Origin: Dyadobacter sp. CY261
GTDB taxonomy: Bacteria > Bacteroidota > Bacteroidia > Cytophagales > Spirosomataceae
Length of the DNA: 64,000 nucleotides
NCBI RefSeq assembly: GCF_021440085.1
Contig: NZ_JAKCPW010000001.1
Span: forward strand, 930,001 to 994,000
Direction: 5' to 3'
Below are positions 1 through 8,088 of this stretch, one piece after another (position 1 is the stretch's first letter; each line of letters starts with the position of its first letter). The position numbers and the translations under genes were made by a program. The notes beneath the pieces were generated by a model. It had not been told where the DNA came from. It ran no database searches and worked only from the letters and a program-made list of their open reading frames with translations.

Positions 1-8
1 ACAACGCA

Positions 9-1427
9 ATGAACAGACAAATTTCAAAATGGTCGCTATTGGCCATTATTTCTATTTCCGTGTTTTTGTCCGTCATGGACATTTTTATCGTGAACGTCGC
101 GATTCCGGCCATCAAAGCGGGTATTCGCGGCAGTGACAGCGACATTCAACTCGTCATTGTGCTTTACCTGCTGGGCTATGCGGTTTTTCTTGTCACCGGT
201 AGCCGGGCAGGCGATTATTTTGGCAAAAAAAGGATCTTTGTCGTCGCTACGTTCATGTTTGTGGTCATATCGGCCGTGTGCGGTTTGGCACAAACGGCCT
301 GGCAACTAAACGTCGCGCGATTCTTCCAGGGCGTAAGTGCTGCTTGCATGATCCCGCAGGGCATTAATTACATTCAGGTACTGTTCCCGGGCAGTGGCGA
401 GCGGACGAAGGCATTGGGGATTTATGGCAGCGTCGCGGGCAGCGCGTCGGTCATCGGGCAGTTCCTGGGTGGAATACTGCCCGAAATTGAATTTGTTCCG
501 GAAAGCTGGCGGCTTATTTTTCTGATCAACCTGCCAATCGGGCTGGTTGCGGTCCTGCTTGCATGGTTATTTCTGCCGCGCGATGCGCCCACTCGGGCTG
601 GTGCATTCGATCACGCTGGTGTTGCATTGCTTACAGGTACGCTTGTGTGCCTCACGTACCCGCTCATACGTGGACGGGAATTGGGCTGGCCAGGGTGGTG
701 TCTCGGAATGCTGGCGGGCAGTGCAGTTTTGCTTGTTTTTTTTATAAGAGATCAAAAACTGAAATTGGGCAATGATCGTCAGCCATTGCTGGATGTGCGG
801 CTGTTTGGTTTCAGGGACTTCAATATCGGCATGGCGATCGTGCTGTTTTACTTCATGGTCCAGGATTCGTACTTTCTGATCAATGTCATGCTGCTGGAAG
901 GTCTTGGTTTCAGTTCTGGCGAAACTGGCATTTTGTTTGTTTGTCAGGGTGTTGGCTATGTCGCGGCATCGTTAGCTGCCGTGCGCCTGGTTCCTGTATA
1001 TGGCAAGAAAGTGTTGCAGGCAGGCATATTGGTCATGATCGTCACTTTGCTGTTGCACATTGCTGTTCTCAGAAGCGCGGAGGTGAATCGGAATGTGCTG
1101 TATTTCGTCCTTTTCATATATGGCACCGGTTGTGGGTCGGTATTGCCCTCATTGCTTGCGGTGGCATTGAAAAACATTCCGGTCGGGCTTGCCGGCGCTG
1201 CTTCCGGGACGTTTTCGACTTTTCAGCAAACCGCCATTGCCCTGGGCATCGGCGTGACAGGCGGAATCTTTTTCACGCAGCTTGGGCCGCATCCAGATGT
1301 GTCCGACTTCGTTTCGGCCTACCGCGTGGCTACGGTTTGCAATGTCGGCCTGCTTGGGCTCGTCGGTTTTTTCCTTTGGTTATTACCAGGCAGTAAGGGG
1401 GTGTATGGCGACGTGGTTTCGCATTGA
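9..1427 (+). CDS. MFS transporter, DHA2 (EmrB/QacA-like) drug efflux family
   Basis: This 472-residue integral membrane protein is a proton-driven major facilitator pump, probably exporting small toxic or hydrophobic compounds. The first helix carries the antiporter-type motif FLSVMDIFIVNVAIPAI, and GDYFGKKR between helices 2 and 3 is the conserved MFS loop motif. The length and the run of roughly 14 hydrophobic segments fit the DHA2 group rather than the 12-helix groups. The substrate cannot be read from the sequence. The gene begins 9 bases into the window, so a regulator or membrane-fusion partner could lie just outside. It faces the broken GH13 fragment on the other strand. Confidence 0.88.
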   Translation: MNRQISKWSLLAIISISVFLSVMDIFIVNVAIPAIKAGIRGSDSDIQLVIVLYLLGYAVFLVTGSRAGDYFGKKRIFVVATFMFVVISAVCGLAQTAWQLNVARFFQGVSAACMIPQGINYIQVLFPGSGERTKALGIYGSVAGSASVIGQFLGGILPEIEFVPESWRLIFLINLPIGLVAVLLAWLFLPRDAPTRAGAFDHAGVALLTGTLVCLTYPLIRGRELGWPGWCLGMLAGSAVLLVFFIRDQKLKLGNDRQPLLDVRLFGFRDFNIGMAIVLFYFMVQDSYFLINVMLLEGLGFSSGETGILFVCQGVGYVAASLAAVRLVPVYGKKVLQAGILVMIVTLLLHIAVLRSAEVNRNVLYFVLFIYGTGCGSVLPSLLAVALKNIPVGLAGAASGTFSTFQQTAIALGIGVTGGIFFTQLGPHPDVSDFVSAYRVATVCNVGLLGLVGFFLWLLPGSKGVYGDVVSH

Positions 1428-1448
1428 AGGAAAGCTGATGATAAGGAT

Positions 1449-1994
1449 TCAGCAATAGATCACTAGTGCATGTGGGGGTATTGTGAGCCGGATTGACTTC
1501 CCGTTCCTTACCTCAATGTTTAATTCGGCCGGACTCAGGTCAGAAGCATACAAGCACTTCATGGTGCTGTCCACCGGATGTATTCCGTCGTCCACAGTAA
1601 CATATACTATAGCATAATTTTCCTCGGCCAGATTCATGGCGCACAAAATTTCGCGGCCGTCCGAAATACGCGACCATGCAATTACCTCCTTGTCTCCATC
1701 TTCATGATCAGGGAAATTAAAATCAGTGCCATTCCGGGACGTCGACCGCAGGAAAAAATCCCCGGAAAGCAGGGTGGGGTGCTTTTGAATGAGAAAGTCC
1801 AGCCGCTCTATTTGTGAAGGGCGTAACTTATCCAAACAGTTCTCACGAATGCCGAACAGGTCTGGGTTTAAATGGATGTCGAGCAGGTTTTGCATCATCG
1901 TAACTGGCAGATTTACAACTATGTTGAAGGTAGTGATATTTGGTACGCAATGAAATATTATTCTAAATATTTTTAATTCGTTTTTTATTTTCAA
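1449..1994 (-). pseudogene. C-terminal remnant of a GH13 alpha-amylase-family protein
   Basis: The frame reads 181 residues, but only the last 130 or so look like protein from a known family. The block around EVIAWSRISDGREILCAMN, followed by YVTVDDGIHP and a final beta-rich segment (LYASDLSPAELNIEVRNGK), resembles the beta-sandwich C-terminal domain of GH13 glucan-active enzymes. The whole catalytic barrel, with its Asp/Glu/Asp residues, is missing. The first 35 residues are AT-rich and unlike the rest, so they are probably untranslated sequence read through. I infer the decayed end of a formerly larger gene, cut off where the cold-shock gene's promoter now lies. A short expressed protein cannot be excluded. 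Confidence 0.6.
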
Positions 1995-2004
1995 AATTTT
2001 ATTT

Positions 2005-2012
2005 TACATTTG
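2005..2012 (+). promoter_or_regulatory. -7 box of the cold-shock gene promoter
   Basis: TACATTTG is an exact match to the Bacteroidota -7 element TAnnTTTG. It sits in a very AT-rich stretch 22 bases before the cold-shock start codon. No good TTTG -33 box is visible at the usual 19-21 base distance, only a T-rich run. The implied leader is about 16 bases and has no Shine-Dalgarno sequence. Confidence 0.5.
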
Positions 2013-2034
2013 GTAAATATTTTAAAATAAAGTT

Positions 2035-2226
2035 ATGAATAGAGGAACAGTTAAGTTTTTTAATGACGCCAAAGGTTTTGGTTTCATTGCTCCGGAACAT
2101 GGCGGAGATGATGTTTTTGTACATACGTCAGGTCTCAATGATGACATCCGTGAAAATGACAGTGTGTCTTATGAAGTTGAAAATGGAAGAAAAGGCCTAA
2201 ATGCAGTTAACGTGAACGTTATCTGA
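2035..2226 (+). CDS. Cold-shock domain protein (CspA family)
   Basis: A 63-residue single-domain nucleic-acid-binding protein of the CspA family. RNP1 is KGFGFI (residues 13-18) and RNP2 is DVFVH (residues 26-30), the aromatic surfaces that bind single-stranded RNA or DNA. Family members melt RNA secondary structure and ease translation or antitermination in the cold or during growth changes. The protein is slightly shorter than E. coli CspA but has all five strands of the OB fold. It is transcribed alone: it has its own -7 box and is followed within 25 bases by a strong hairpin terminator. Confidence 0.95.
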   Translation: MNRGTVKFFNDAKGFGFIAPEHGGDDVFVHTSGLNDDIRENDSVSYEVENGRKGLNAVNVNVI

Positions 2227-2249
2227 TCAACCATACATGTAAGCGAGAA

Positions 2250-2277
2250 AATCCTCCCGAACAGGGAGGATTTTTTT
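2250..2277 (+). terminator. Rho-independent terminator of the cold-shock gene
   Basis: AATCCTCCC (2250-2258) pairs perfectly with GGGAGGATT (2264-2272) around a five-base loop and runs into a tract of T residues. It separates the cold-shock gene from the acyltransferase 10 bases further on. Confidence 0.9.
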
Positions 2278-2287
2278 GTTTTAGACG

Positions 2288-3214
2288 GTGTTTTCTATGA
2301 AATCCAACCAAAATTCATTGATGGGACGGCCGTGGCGAACGGTGGCCGCATTACCGGTCCGGATACTGGCTACGCTTTTTAGCGAAAGTCTGCTCTGGTT
2401 TACAAAAATCCTTTCTTTTTTACTTTTTGTATCGCTCCGGTATATCCTGAAATACCGGAAATCAGTTATCCGGAAGAATCTGACGCGTTCTTTCCCGATG
2501 AAATCAGCCGGCGAGATCCGCAAGTTGATGCATGCTTATTACCGCCACATGAGCGATTTGCTGCTCGAACCTTTTCTATTTTATATGGCACCGGCTTTGC
2601 TAAGAAAGCGTCTGGCCACCTACACCAATCCAGAGGTACTGGAAAGATTATATAAAGATCGCAGGCAGGTTATCGTCTTTGCATCACATTATGGAAATTG
2701 GGAGTATCTGATCAACCTACCACAAGTCACCAATTATCAGGTCTATACTGCCTATTCGCCTATTAAAAGCGGGGCCTTAGACCGGCTGATGATCAGGTTG
2801 CGGTCATTTCTGGGTGTCAGGCTGATCCCCAAGAAGGGTTTTTACCGGCAGGCATTGTCGCTATTGCGACAGACTGCGATCCCAAACCTGCTGGTCGTTA
2901 TTGCAGATCAACGGCCTGCTCCGGGCAACGACAAATTTCATATCCCGTTTCTGGATCAGGACACTGCTGTTCAAACCGGCGGGGAAAGAATGGCAGCATC
3001 GTCTGACGCGGCGGTGGTATACGTTGAATCCCACAAAAACGCGCAGTTCAGCTACGATTTCACCTTCAAATCGATGGAAAATACAGACCGGGTAATTCCC
3101 ATGAGCATCACAAAGGCTTACTACCGGTTTCTTGAAAAAAGTATCAGTCTTGCGCCCACTTACTGGCTATGGTCACATAACCGGTGGAAGGTTCCGACAG
3201 TTAGTGCTTTTTAG
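2288..3214 (+). CDS. LpxL/HtrB-type lipid A acyltransferase-like protein
   Basis: A 308-residue member of the lysophospholipid/lipid A acyltransferase superfamily, which transfers secondary acyl chains to lipid A or acylates related membrane lipids at the inner membrane. The catalytic motif HX4E is seen as SHYGNWE, with His134 and Glu139, and a hydrophobic helix at about residues 25-55 would anchor the protein. ADQRP near residue 207 matches the second conserved block of the family. The start could also be the ATG three codons downstream. It stands alone between two terminators, and Bacteroidota often carry such lone LpxL paralogues (some for ornithine or glycine lipids), so the exact acceptor is uncertain. 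Confidence 0.85.
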   Translation: MFSMKSNQNSLMGRPWRTVAALPVRILATLFSESLLWFTKILSFLLFVSLRYILKYRKSVIRKNLTRSFPMKSAGEIRKLMHAYYRHMSDLLLEPFLFYMAPALLRKRLATYTNPEVLERLYKDRRQVIVFASHYGNWEYLINLPQVTNYQVYTAYSPIKSGALDRLMIRLRSFLGVRLIPKKGFYRQALSLLRQTAIPNLLVVIADQRPAPGNDKFHIPFLDQDTAVQTGGERMAASSDAAVVYVESHKNAQFSYDFTFKSMENTDRVIPMSITKAYYRFLEKSISLAPTYWLWSHNRWKVPTVSAF

Positions 3215-3323
3215 TGCCTTGGCCCGCCCGTGAGCTGCGCCGAAATGCGGATGGCCCGAGCCAGGAACGAAATTTGGATCCTGATGGGGCCGGTCGGCTG
3301 ATGAACAATGATTAACTGTAAAA

Positions 3324-3366
3324 AAAACGAGCCATAGCAAATATCGCCATGGCTCGTTTTTTAGCG
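3324..3366. terminator. Bidirectional hairpin terminator
   Basis: AAAACGAGCCAT (3324-3335) pairs with ATGGCTCGTTTT (3349-3360). An A tract lies on the left and a T tract on the right, so the hairpin can end transcription from both sides. It lies between the acyltransferase gene and the small convergent gene that ends at 3383, which supports that small gene being transcribed. Confidence 0.85.
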
Positions 3367-3382
3367 TAAAACGCGGTGTAAG

Positions 3383-3556
3383 TTATCTTACAGGTACCGG
3401 GATTAGCTCCCTTTCAAAAAAGGCCAACAACTTTTGGTCGTAGTCACCGATTTCTTCACAATAGTAAATGCGCTTCAAGTAATTCTTGATAGTTAACCTT
3501 TTGCCGGGGCTTGTTAGCAACGAAACCACCGACCCTATCACATGTTTGTTTTCCAT
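3383..3556 (-). CDS. Small uncharacterised protein, 57 residues
   Basis: An intact frame runs from ATG at 3556 to TAA at 3383. The product is basic and compact, starting MENKHVIGSVVSLLTSPGKR and containing NYLKRIYYCEEIGDYDQ and FFERELIPVPVR. It has no signal peptide or membrane helix and I do not recognise a family. Three things argue that it is real: the composition is protein-like throughout, the stop codon is followed (on this strand) by a strong hairpin with a T tract, and no longer frame overlaps it. It may be one of the small conserved orphan proteins common in Cytophagales, which is inference from general resemblance only. Confidence 0.5.
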   Translation of the reverse strand: MENKHVIGSVVSLLTSPGKRLTIKNYLKRIYYCEEIGDYDQKLLAFFERELIPVPVR

Positions 3557-3777
3557 TCTTGTAAGGTAGACAACTTATCTCGCCATTACTAGATATTTAC
3601 AATTTAAATTATTGATATACAGATATTAATAATTGGAAAAATTATGGCAAGACAAATAAGCTGCCGACATCGATATATCCCGACCTGAAAGTGCTTTCGA
3701 AGGAGGAACTCCGACATGCGGATCACTCAACTTAAACAGAGTCCGCAATAATAATTTTTTTGCTTAAATCATATCTC

Positions 3778-5472
3778 ATGTTTTTTACAAAGACCAAGCT
3801 TGCTCTGTTCAATGCGGCCTTGTGTACGGCCTTGTCGGCCCCTTCATTCAGCCAGTCACAGCCCGTCACGATCGAGGTGAACCTGACGAAGGTAAAAGCT
3901 CCTATGCAACCGATTTGGGCATTTTTCGGGTACGATGAGCCGAACTATACCTATATGAAGGATGGCAAAAAGCTCCTGACGGAAATTTCACAGTTCAGCA
4001 AAGTACCCGTGTTTGTGCGGGCGCACAGCCTGCTTGTGACCGGCGATGGCGAGGCTGCGCTTAAATGGGGCTCTACCAATGCCTATACCGAAGACGCGCA
4101 GGGCAAACCGGTGTACGACTGGAAGATCGTCGATAAGATTTTCGATACTTACATTGAAAGAGGCATGAAGCCCATCGCGCAGATCGGTTTTATGCCTCAG
4201 GCGCTCTCAAGTAAGCCGGAACCCTACCGCCACCACTGGAAGCCGGGCGATAATTATAACGACATTTACCTGGGCTGGGCTTATCCGCCAAACGATTACA
4301 AGAAATGGGGCGAACTTGTGTACCAATGGGTAACACATTCGGTGGCAAGGTATGGCCGGAAGGAAGTGGAGAGCTGGTACTGGGAGCTATGGAACGAGCC
4401 TAATATCAGCTACTGGAAAGGCACTGTGGATGAATACATTAAATTATACGACTACACCGCCGACGCCGTGAAACGCGCATTGCCCACTGCTAAAATAGGC
4501 GGCCCGGAAGTGACAGGCCCGTCCTGGGACAAGTCGGAAGTATTTATGCGAAAGTTCCTGGACCACGTCACCAGCGGCAAAAACTATGTCACCGGCAAAA
4601 CCGGCACGCCGATCGATTTTGTAACCTATCACGCCAAAGGCGCACCTAAAATCGTGGAGGGCCACGTGCAGATGAACATGGGCACGCAGTTGCGCGACCT
4701 CGACAAGGGTTTCGAGATCGTAGCGTCTTATCCTGCGCTCAAAAAGTTGCCGATCATCATTGGCGAATCAGATCCCGAAGGATGTGCGGCCTGCTCGGAG
4801 GACGTAAGCCCGCAGAATGCCTACCGCAACGGTACGATGTATTCGAGCTACACCGCGGCTTCGTTTGCAAGGAAGTATGAGCTGGCGGAGGCCCGGGGCG
4901 TGAATTTACTCGGCGCAGTGAGCTGGTCCTTCGAATTCGAAGATCAGGCCTGGTTCCGCGGCTTCCGCGACCTGGCTACCAACGGCGTCGACAAGCCGGT
5001 ATTGAATGTGTTCAGGATGTTTGGCATGATGGAGGGGAACCGCGTGGAAGTGAAGCAAAACCTCGCTTACGATTTCAAAAGAGTAAGAGACGAGAGCGTT
5101 CGCAAAGAGGCCGATATCAATGGCATTGCTTCCAAAAGCGCGACTTCGGCGGCAGTGATGGTCTGGAACTATCACGACGACAATGTGCCTTCGCCGGATG
5201 CGACTGTGAAAGTGTCGGTACAAGGGCTGCCGGCCCAAAAAATGATGCTTTACCACTACCGGATCGATAAAGACAACAGCAATTCCTACGAAGCCTGGAA
5301 AGCCATGGGCTCGCCGAAGCAACCCAGTGCGGAGCAGATCGGGCAACTGGAAAAGGCAGGCCAACTGCAACTTCTCACCTCGCCGCAATGGATACAACCC
5401 AAGAACGGCAATGCAACCGTGGAGATGCAACTCCCGCGCCAGGGCGTTTCGTTGCTGCATTTCAAGTGGTAG
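3778..5472 (+). CDS. Secreted GH39-like glycoside hydrolase (beta-xylosidase family)
   Basis: An exported TIM-barrel glycosidase of about 564 residues. The ATG at 3778 gives a normal signal peptide (MFFTKTKLALFNAALCTALS, cleavage near SFSQ); a longer frame opens six codons upstream at a TTG, which I did not use. The acid/base motif WELWNEPN holds Glu207 and the nucleophile motif IIIGESDPEG holds Glu330, as in clan GH-A and close to GH39 xylosidases. The last 150 residues form a beta-rich C-terminal domain. Family members release xylose or related sugars from oligosaccharides. It is monocistronic here, with no SusC/SusD pair nearby, so its polysaccharide target is unknown. Confidence 0.8.
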   Translation: MFFTKTKLALFNAALCTALSAPSFSQSQPVTIEVNLTKVKAPMQPIWAFFGYDEPNYTYMKDGKKLLTEISQFSKVPVFVRAHSLLVTGDGEAALKWGSTNAYTEDAQGKPVYDWKIVDKIFDTYIERGMKPIAQIGFMPQALSSKPEPYRHHWKPGDNYNDIYLGWAYPPNDYKKWGELVYQWVTHSVARYGRKEVESWYWELWNEPNISYWKGTVDEYIKLYDYTADAVKRALPTAKIGGPEVTGPSWDKSEVFMRKFLDHVTSGKNYVTGKTGTPIDFVTYHAKGAPKIVEGHVQMNMGTQLRDLDKGFEIVASYPALKKLPIIIGESDPEGCAACSEDVSPQNAYRNGTMYSSYTAASFARKYELAEARGVNLLGAVSWSFEFEDQAWFRGFRDLATNGVDKPVLNVFRMFGMMEGNRVEVKQNLAYDFKRVRDESVRKEADINGIASKSATSAAVMVWNYHDDNVPSPDATVKVSVQGLPAQKMMLYHYRIDKDNSNSYEAWKAMGSPKQPSAEQIGQLEKAGQLQLLTSPQWIQPKNGNATVEMQLPRQGVSLLHFKW

Positions 5473-5726
5473 GTAGCACGGCCTGGCGCTTTTGACTATC
5501 AATTTTTAAAGTATAAAGGAACACTGAGCGATCGGCGGGAAGAGTCGGAGGAGTGAGTGGGGCTCGCCACCGTCGACACCAGGCGTATGTCATTGGCCTG
5601 GGTTTAATAAATAGTGTTATTCCTGAACAACTTTGCTAAATTGGGAGGCGCGCGTTCACTTAAACAGAATAACCGGGAAAAGCAGGGCCGGTATTATTTC
5701 CTGCTTATTACTATTAACATTTACTC

Positions 5727-6575
5727 ATGTCAAAATCCTTGCTTTTTATGCTTGCCGGACTGGTAGCGGGCACACTAACTACCAGTCAGGCTCAAACAAT
5801 AGACTTAGCGCCGGTTTGGGAAACCGATACGACGTTAAAAACACCTGAAAGTGTCTTGTTCGAACCGGGTCAAAATGTTCTGTATGTTGCCTGTATCAAT
5901 AGTGGCCCAAGTTTGGAAAACAAGAACAGTTACATTGCGAAAGTGGGCCTGGATGGCAAGGTTATCAAGTTGAAATTTGCAGAAGGCCTCAATTCGACCA
6001 AAGGTATGGGCATATTGGGGGATAAATTATTTGTTACCGAAATGACGCAAGTCGCGGAAATAGATCTGGCGACAGGCAAAATTCTCAACCGGTACCCGAT
6101 CGAGGGGGCTAAGTTTCTGAACGACATTGCGATTGACACCCAAAAAAAAGTGGTATACATCACAGATTCCGGTCATGGTAAAGTCTGGGCGATCAATGGC
6201 GGGAAAGTAAGTCTCGTTTTGGAAGGAGACCCGCTGAAAGGTACCAACGGACTTTTGTTTGAAGACAATCAATTATTGATCGGTAACGGCGACGGCACGC
6301 TGCTGAGTCTGGATCCGGCAACCAAGAAGCTCAGCACCATTGCGAAGGTTTCGGGTGGTATTGACGGCATCGCAGGCTTAGGAAAAAAGACCTATATCGT
6401 TACTGAGTGGGCCGGGAAGGTTTGGTATGTTAAAGCCGACGGAACGACAGAACTCAAAAGCGATACGTCGCCTCAAAAAATAAACTCGGCTGACGTTGGA
6501 TATAATCCTAAAACGAAAGTGCTGTTTGTTCCGACTTTCTTCCACAATACGGTGAAAGCATTCGCTATTAAATAA
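5727..6575 (+). CDS. Exported SMP-30/gluconolactonase-like beta-propeller protein
   Basis: A 282-residue secreted protein with signal peptide MSKSLLFMLAGLVAGTLTTS, cut after SQA. The rest shows regular blades typical of a six-bladed propeller (LYVACINSG, LFVTEMTQVAEIDLATGK, VYITDSGHGKVWAI, LLIGNGDGTLLSLDP), as in the SMP-30/gluconolactonase and NHL-like families. Members hydrolyse sugar lactones or act as binding scaffolds. I see conserved blade spacing but cannot confirm the metal ligands of a true lactonase. It stands alone, with a strong terminator directly after it. Confidence 0.7.
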   Translation: MSKSLLFMLAGLVAGTLTTSQAQTIDLAPVWETDTTLKTPESVLFEPGQNVLYVACINSGPSLENKNSYIAKVGLDGKVIKLKFAEGLNSTKGMGILGDKLFVTEMTQVAEIDLATGKILNRYPIEGAKFLNDIAIDTQKKVVYITDSGHGKVWAINGGKVSLVLEGDPLKGTNGLLFEDNQLLIGNGDGTLLSLDPATKKLSTIAKVSGGIDGIAGLGKKTYIVTEWAGKVWYVKADGTTELKSDTSPQKINSADVGYNPKTKVLFVPTFFHNTVKAFAIK

Positions 6576-6592
6576 GCACTACCGCGTCAAGT

Positions 6593-6641
6593 AAGAGGCT
6601 GTCGGGCAGGACCATTCAGGTACCCCGACAGCCTCTTTTTA
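6593..6641 (+). terminator. Rho-independent terminator
   Basis: A 14-base perfect stem, AAGAGGCTGTCGGG (6593-6606) with CCCGACAGCCTCTT (6624-6637), is followed by T residues. It ends the beta-propeller transcript and separates it from the convergent SRPBCC gene. Confidence 0.9.
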
Positions 6642-6693
6642 TTTGATAAATAATCCTAAACCGGGCAATGTAAGCGTTAGTTATAGGCAAGAT

Positions 6694-7203
6694 CTACTGC
6701 ACGCCAGTCAAGCTGACCAACAGCTCATCCAGTTTTTCCAAGGTCGCCAGCATGCCTTCCTCCATGCCCATTTGAAGCGTCGTTTCCAGGTCTTCGAGGG
6801 ACTTGTAGGTTACCACCGTTTCGACCACAGCGTTTTCACCTTTGTCAGTAAACGTCACAACCCATTCGGCGCGGGGCAGGGCTTCGTTGATTTCGCCATC
6901 TGCGTTCGAAAAAGCATCTGTTGAGGTGTAGTAATCGATTGGTTGGATGTTGATATAGTCTGTCCAGCCCCAGTATTCGGTGCCATTCGGCTCAACCATC
7001 GCGTAGTGCCAGTGGCCACCTTCGCGGAAATCCATGGATTTGGTCTTGGTGGTAAGTGGCTTGGGTGCAAACCATTGATCAAGGAGTTCTGGTTTGGTAT
7101 AACAATCCCAAACGAGCCGGCGGCCGGCCCGGAATTCACGCCGTACCGTCAATGTGTTTTTTTCTTTGTCTGCTAGGAAATCGAATTGAAGGTTGTGATT
7201 CAT
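6694..7203 (-). CDS. SRPBCC / AHSA1-domain protein
   Basis: A 169-residue cytoplasmic protein of the SRPBCC (START/AHSA1) superfamily, a helix-grip fold that binds hydrophobic ligands. Seen features are the opening [24 protein letters not shown]-type helix, the [18 protein letters not shown] strands and the long C-terminal amphipathic helix with [17 protein letters not shown]. Its ATG overlaps the end of the arsR gene by four bases, the classic ArsR-SRPBCC pair, so the two are translationally coupled. By context it is likely a ligand-binding effector of an ArsR-controlled stress or xenobiotic response. The ligand is unknown. Confidence 0.88.
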   Translation of the reverse strand: MNHNLQFDFLADKEKNTLTVRREFRAGRRLVWDCYTKPELLDQWFAPKPLTTKTKSMDFREGGHWHYAMVEPNGTEYWGWTDYINIQPIDYYTSTDAFSNADGEINEALPRAEWVVTFTDKGENAVVETVVTYKSLEDLETTLQMGMEEGMLATLEKLDELLVSLTGVQ

Positions 7204-7520
7204 TGCTGTTGTTTTTTAAGGGTTTCTAAAAGGTTGTCGAGTTGCTCGAAGCGGCTCTCCCAGATCTTTCGGAACTGTTCCAGCCAGTGATCGATCTCTT
7301 TCATTTTGTCGATCTCGAGCTGATAATAAATCTCCCTGCCCCGGTGTTGCGGCTGCACCAACTCGCATTCGGTGAGTACTTTCAAATGCTTGGACACCGC
7401 CTGGCGCGTCGTGTCGAAATGCTCCGCTATCGCATTCGGCGTCATAGCCTGCGCTGCGATCAGCACGATTATGGCTCTTCTGGTCGGGTCGGCAATGGCC
7501 TGGAAAATGTCTCTTCTCAT
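7200..7520 (-). CDS. ArsR-family winged-helix transcriptional repressor
   Basis: A 106-residue regulator. [20 protein letters not shown] is the standard ArsR opening helix, and [20 protein letters not shown] is the helix-turn-helix that reads DNA (roughly residues 27-46), followed by the beta wing at [10 protein letters not shown]. There are no metal-binding cysteines, so it belongs to the non-metal ArsR subgroup that pairs with SRPBCC proteins. It lies 49 bases after the doxX gene and overlaps the SRPBCC gene. I infer that it represses the whole operon through the paired palindromes inside the doxX promoter. Confidence 0.9.
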   Translation of the reverse strand: MRRDIFQAIADPTRRAIIVLIAAQAMTPNAIAEHFDTTRQAVSKHLKVLTECELVQPQHRGREIYYQLEIDKMKEIDHWLEQFRKIWESRFEQLDNLLETLKKQQQ

Positions 7521-7569
7521 CGTATTGTCACGGGTAAAATTTGTGCAAGATAACTTTACCGTCGGCGTA

Positions 7570-7950
7570 TTACCTGGATACGATGGGCAAATACTTTCCC
7601 CAGTTATCGACGATCACCCAGGCGATCACCGCGATGAATATGGCGACAATGGGTAAGCCCGACGGCGCGGCGGTGATATTGGTCAGTAAAACACCGGTCA
7701 GAACGGGCAAGATCACGATGGCTCCGAGCGCCCGGGTCCTGGGAATTACCAGCAATACGCCCCCGAGTATTTCCACGGCCCCTACCAGCGGCAACAGCCA
7801 CCCGATCTCGGCAATAGCCGTCCCCATTTGCACCATTTTTTCCGGCAAATCCGGCGGTACGGGCATATAGTGCAGGAATTTATCCAGCCCCGCATTGATA
7901 AACATCAGCCCCGTGAGAAGGGAGAGCACAAACAAGATTTTCTGTTTCAT
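7570..7950 (-). CDS. DoxX-family membrane protein
   Basis: A 126-residue integral membrane protein with four helices. [37 protein letters not shown] and the [19 protein letters not shown] block match the DoxX/DoxD-like family. Family members act in the membrane, some linked to oxidative stress or thiosulfate:quinone chemistry, but most are undefined. The ATG at 7950 is chosen because upstream codons cover the operator. It is the first gene of a doxX-arsR-SRPBCC operon. Confidence 0.85.
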   Translation of the reverse strand: MKQKILFVLSLLTGLMFINAGLDKFLHYMPVPPDLPEKMVQMGTAIAEIGWLLPLVGAVEILGGVLLVIPRTRALGAIVILPVLTGVLLTNITAAPSGLPIVAIFIAVIAWVIVDNWGKYLPIVSR

Positions 7951-7974
7951 AGTTGTTGACTTTTTTTTCAATAA

Positions 7975-8021
7975 GAAACCAATTGGTTGCAAATATATAT
8001 GCAACCAATTGGTTTCCCAAA
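7975..8021 (-). promoter_or_regulatory. doxX operon promoter with two overlapping palindromic operators
   Basis: Read on the minus strand, TTTG (8018-8021), a 20-base spacer and TATATTTG (7990-7997) form a full match to the Bacteroidota promoter consensus. Two copies of the palindrome AACCAATTGGTT lie at 8003-8014, inside the spacer, and at 7977-7988, over the expected transcription start. The two arms also form a perfect 17-base inverted repeat (7975-7991 with 8000-8016), with centres 26 bases apart. A repressor bound here would block RNA polymerase; the ArsR protein of the same operon is the obvious candidate, which is inference. Confidence 0.8.
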
Positions 8022-8037
8022 TAATCATGCAAAAAAT

Positions 8038-8066
8038 TTTGGCGCATGTTTACTTCGTGATATTTG
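8038..8066 (+). promoter_or_regulatory. Candidate promoter of the Crp-family regulator gene
   Basis: TTTG (8038-8041) and GATATTTG (8059-8066), 17 bases apart, resemble the Bacteroidota promoter with one -7 mismatch and a short spacer. The implied start near 8073 would fit the ATG at 8089. The site is divergent from the doxX promoter and only about 20 bases from its -33 box. Confidence 0.4.
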
Positions 8067-8088
8067 ATAAAACCTGCGGGTTAGGGTT

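Noticed and set aside
3715-3750. An 11-codon frame preceded by AAGGAGG upstream of the GH39 gene, read as a leader peptide
   Set aside because: Bacteroidota rarely use Shine-Dalgarno sites, and no attenuator-like alternative hairpins are visible. A protein-like frame without start codon across 3630-3730 is equally unsupported.
6650-6662. AATCCTAAACC near 6650 as a third copy of the GH9/PTS leader element
   Set aside because: It lies between two convergent genes with no promoter context and matches only part of the element.
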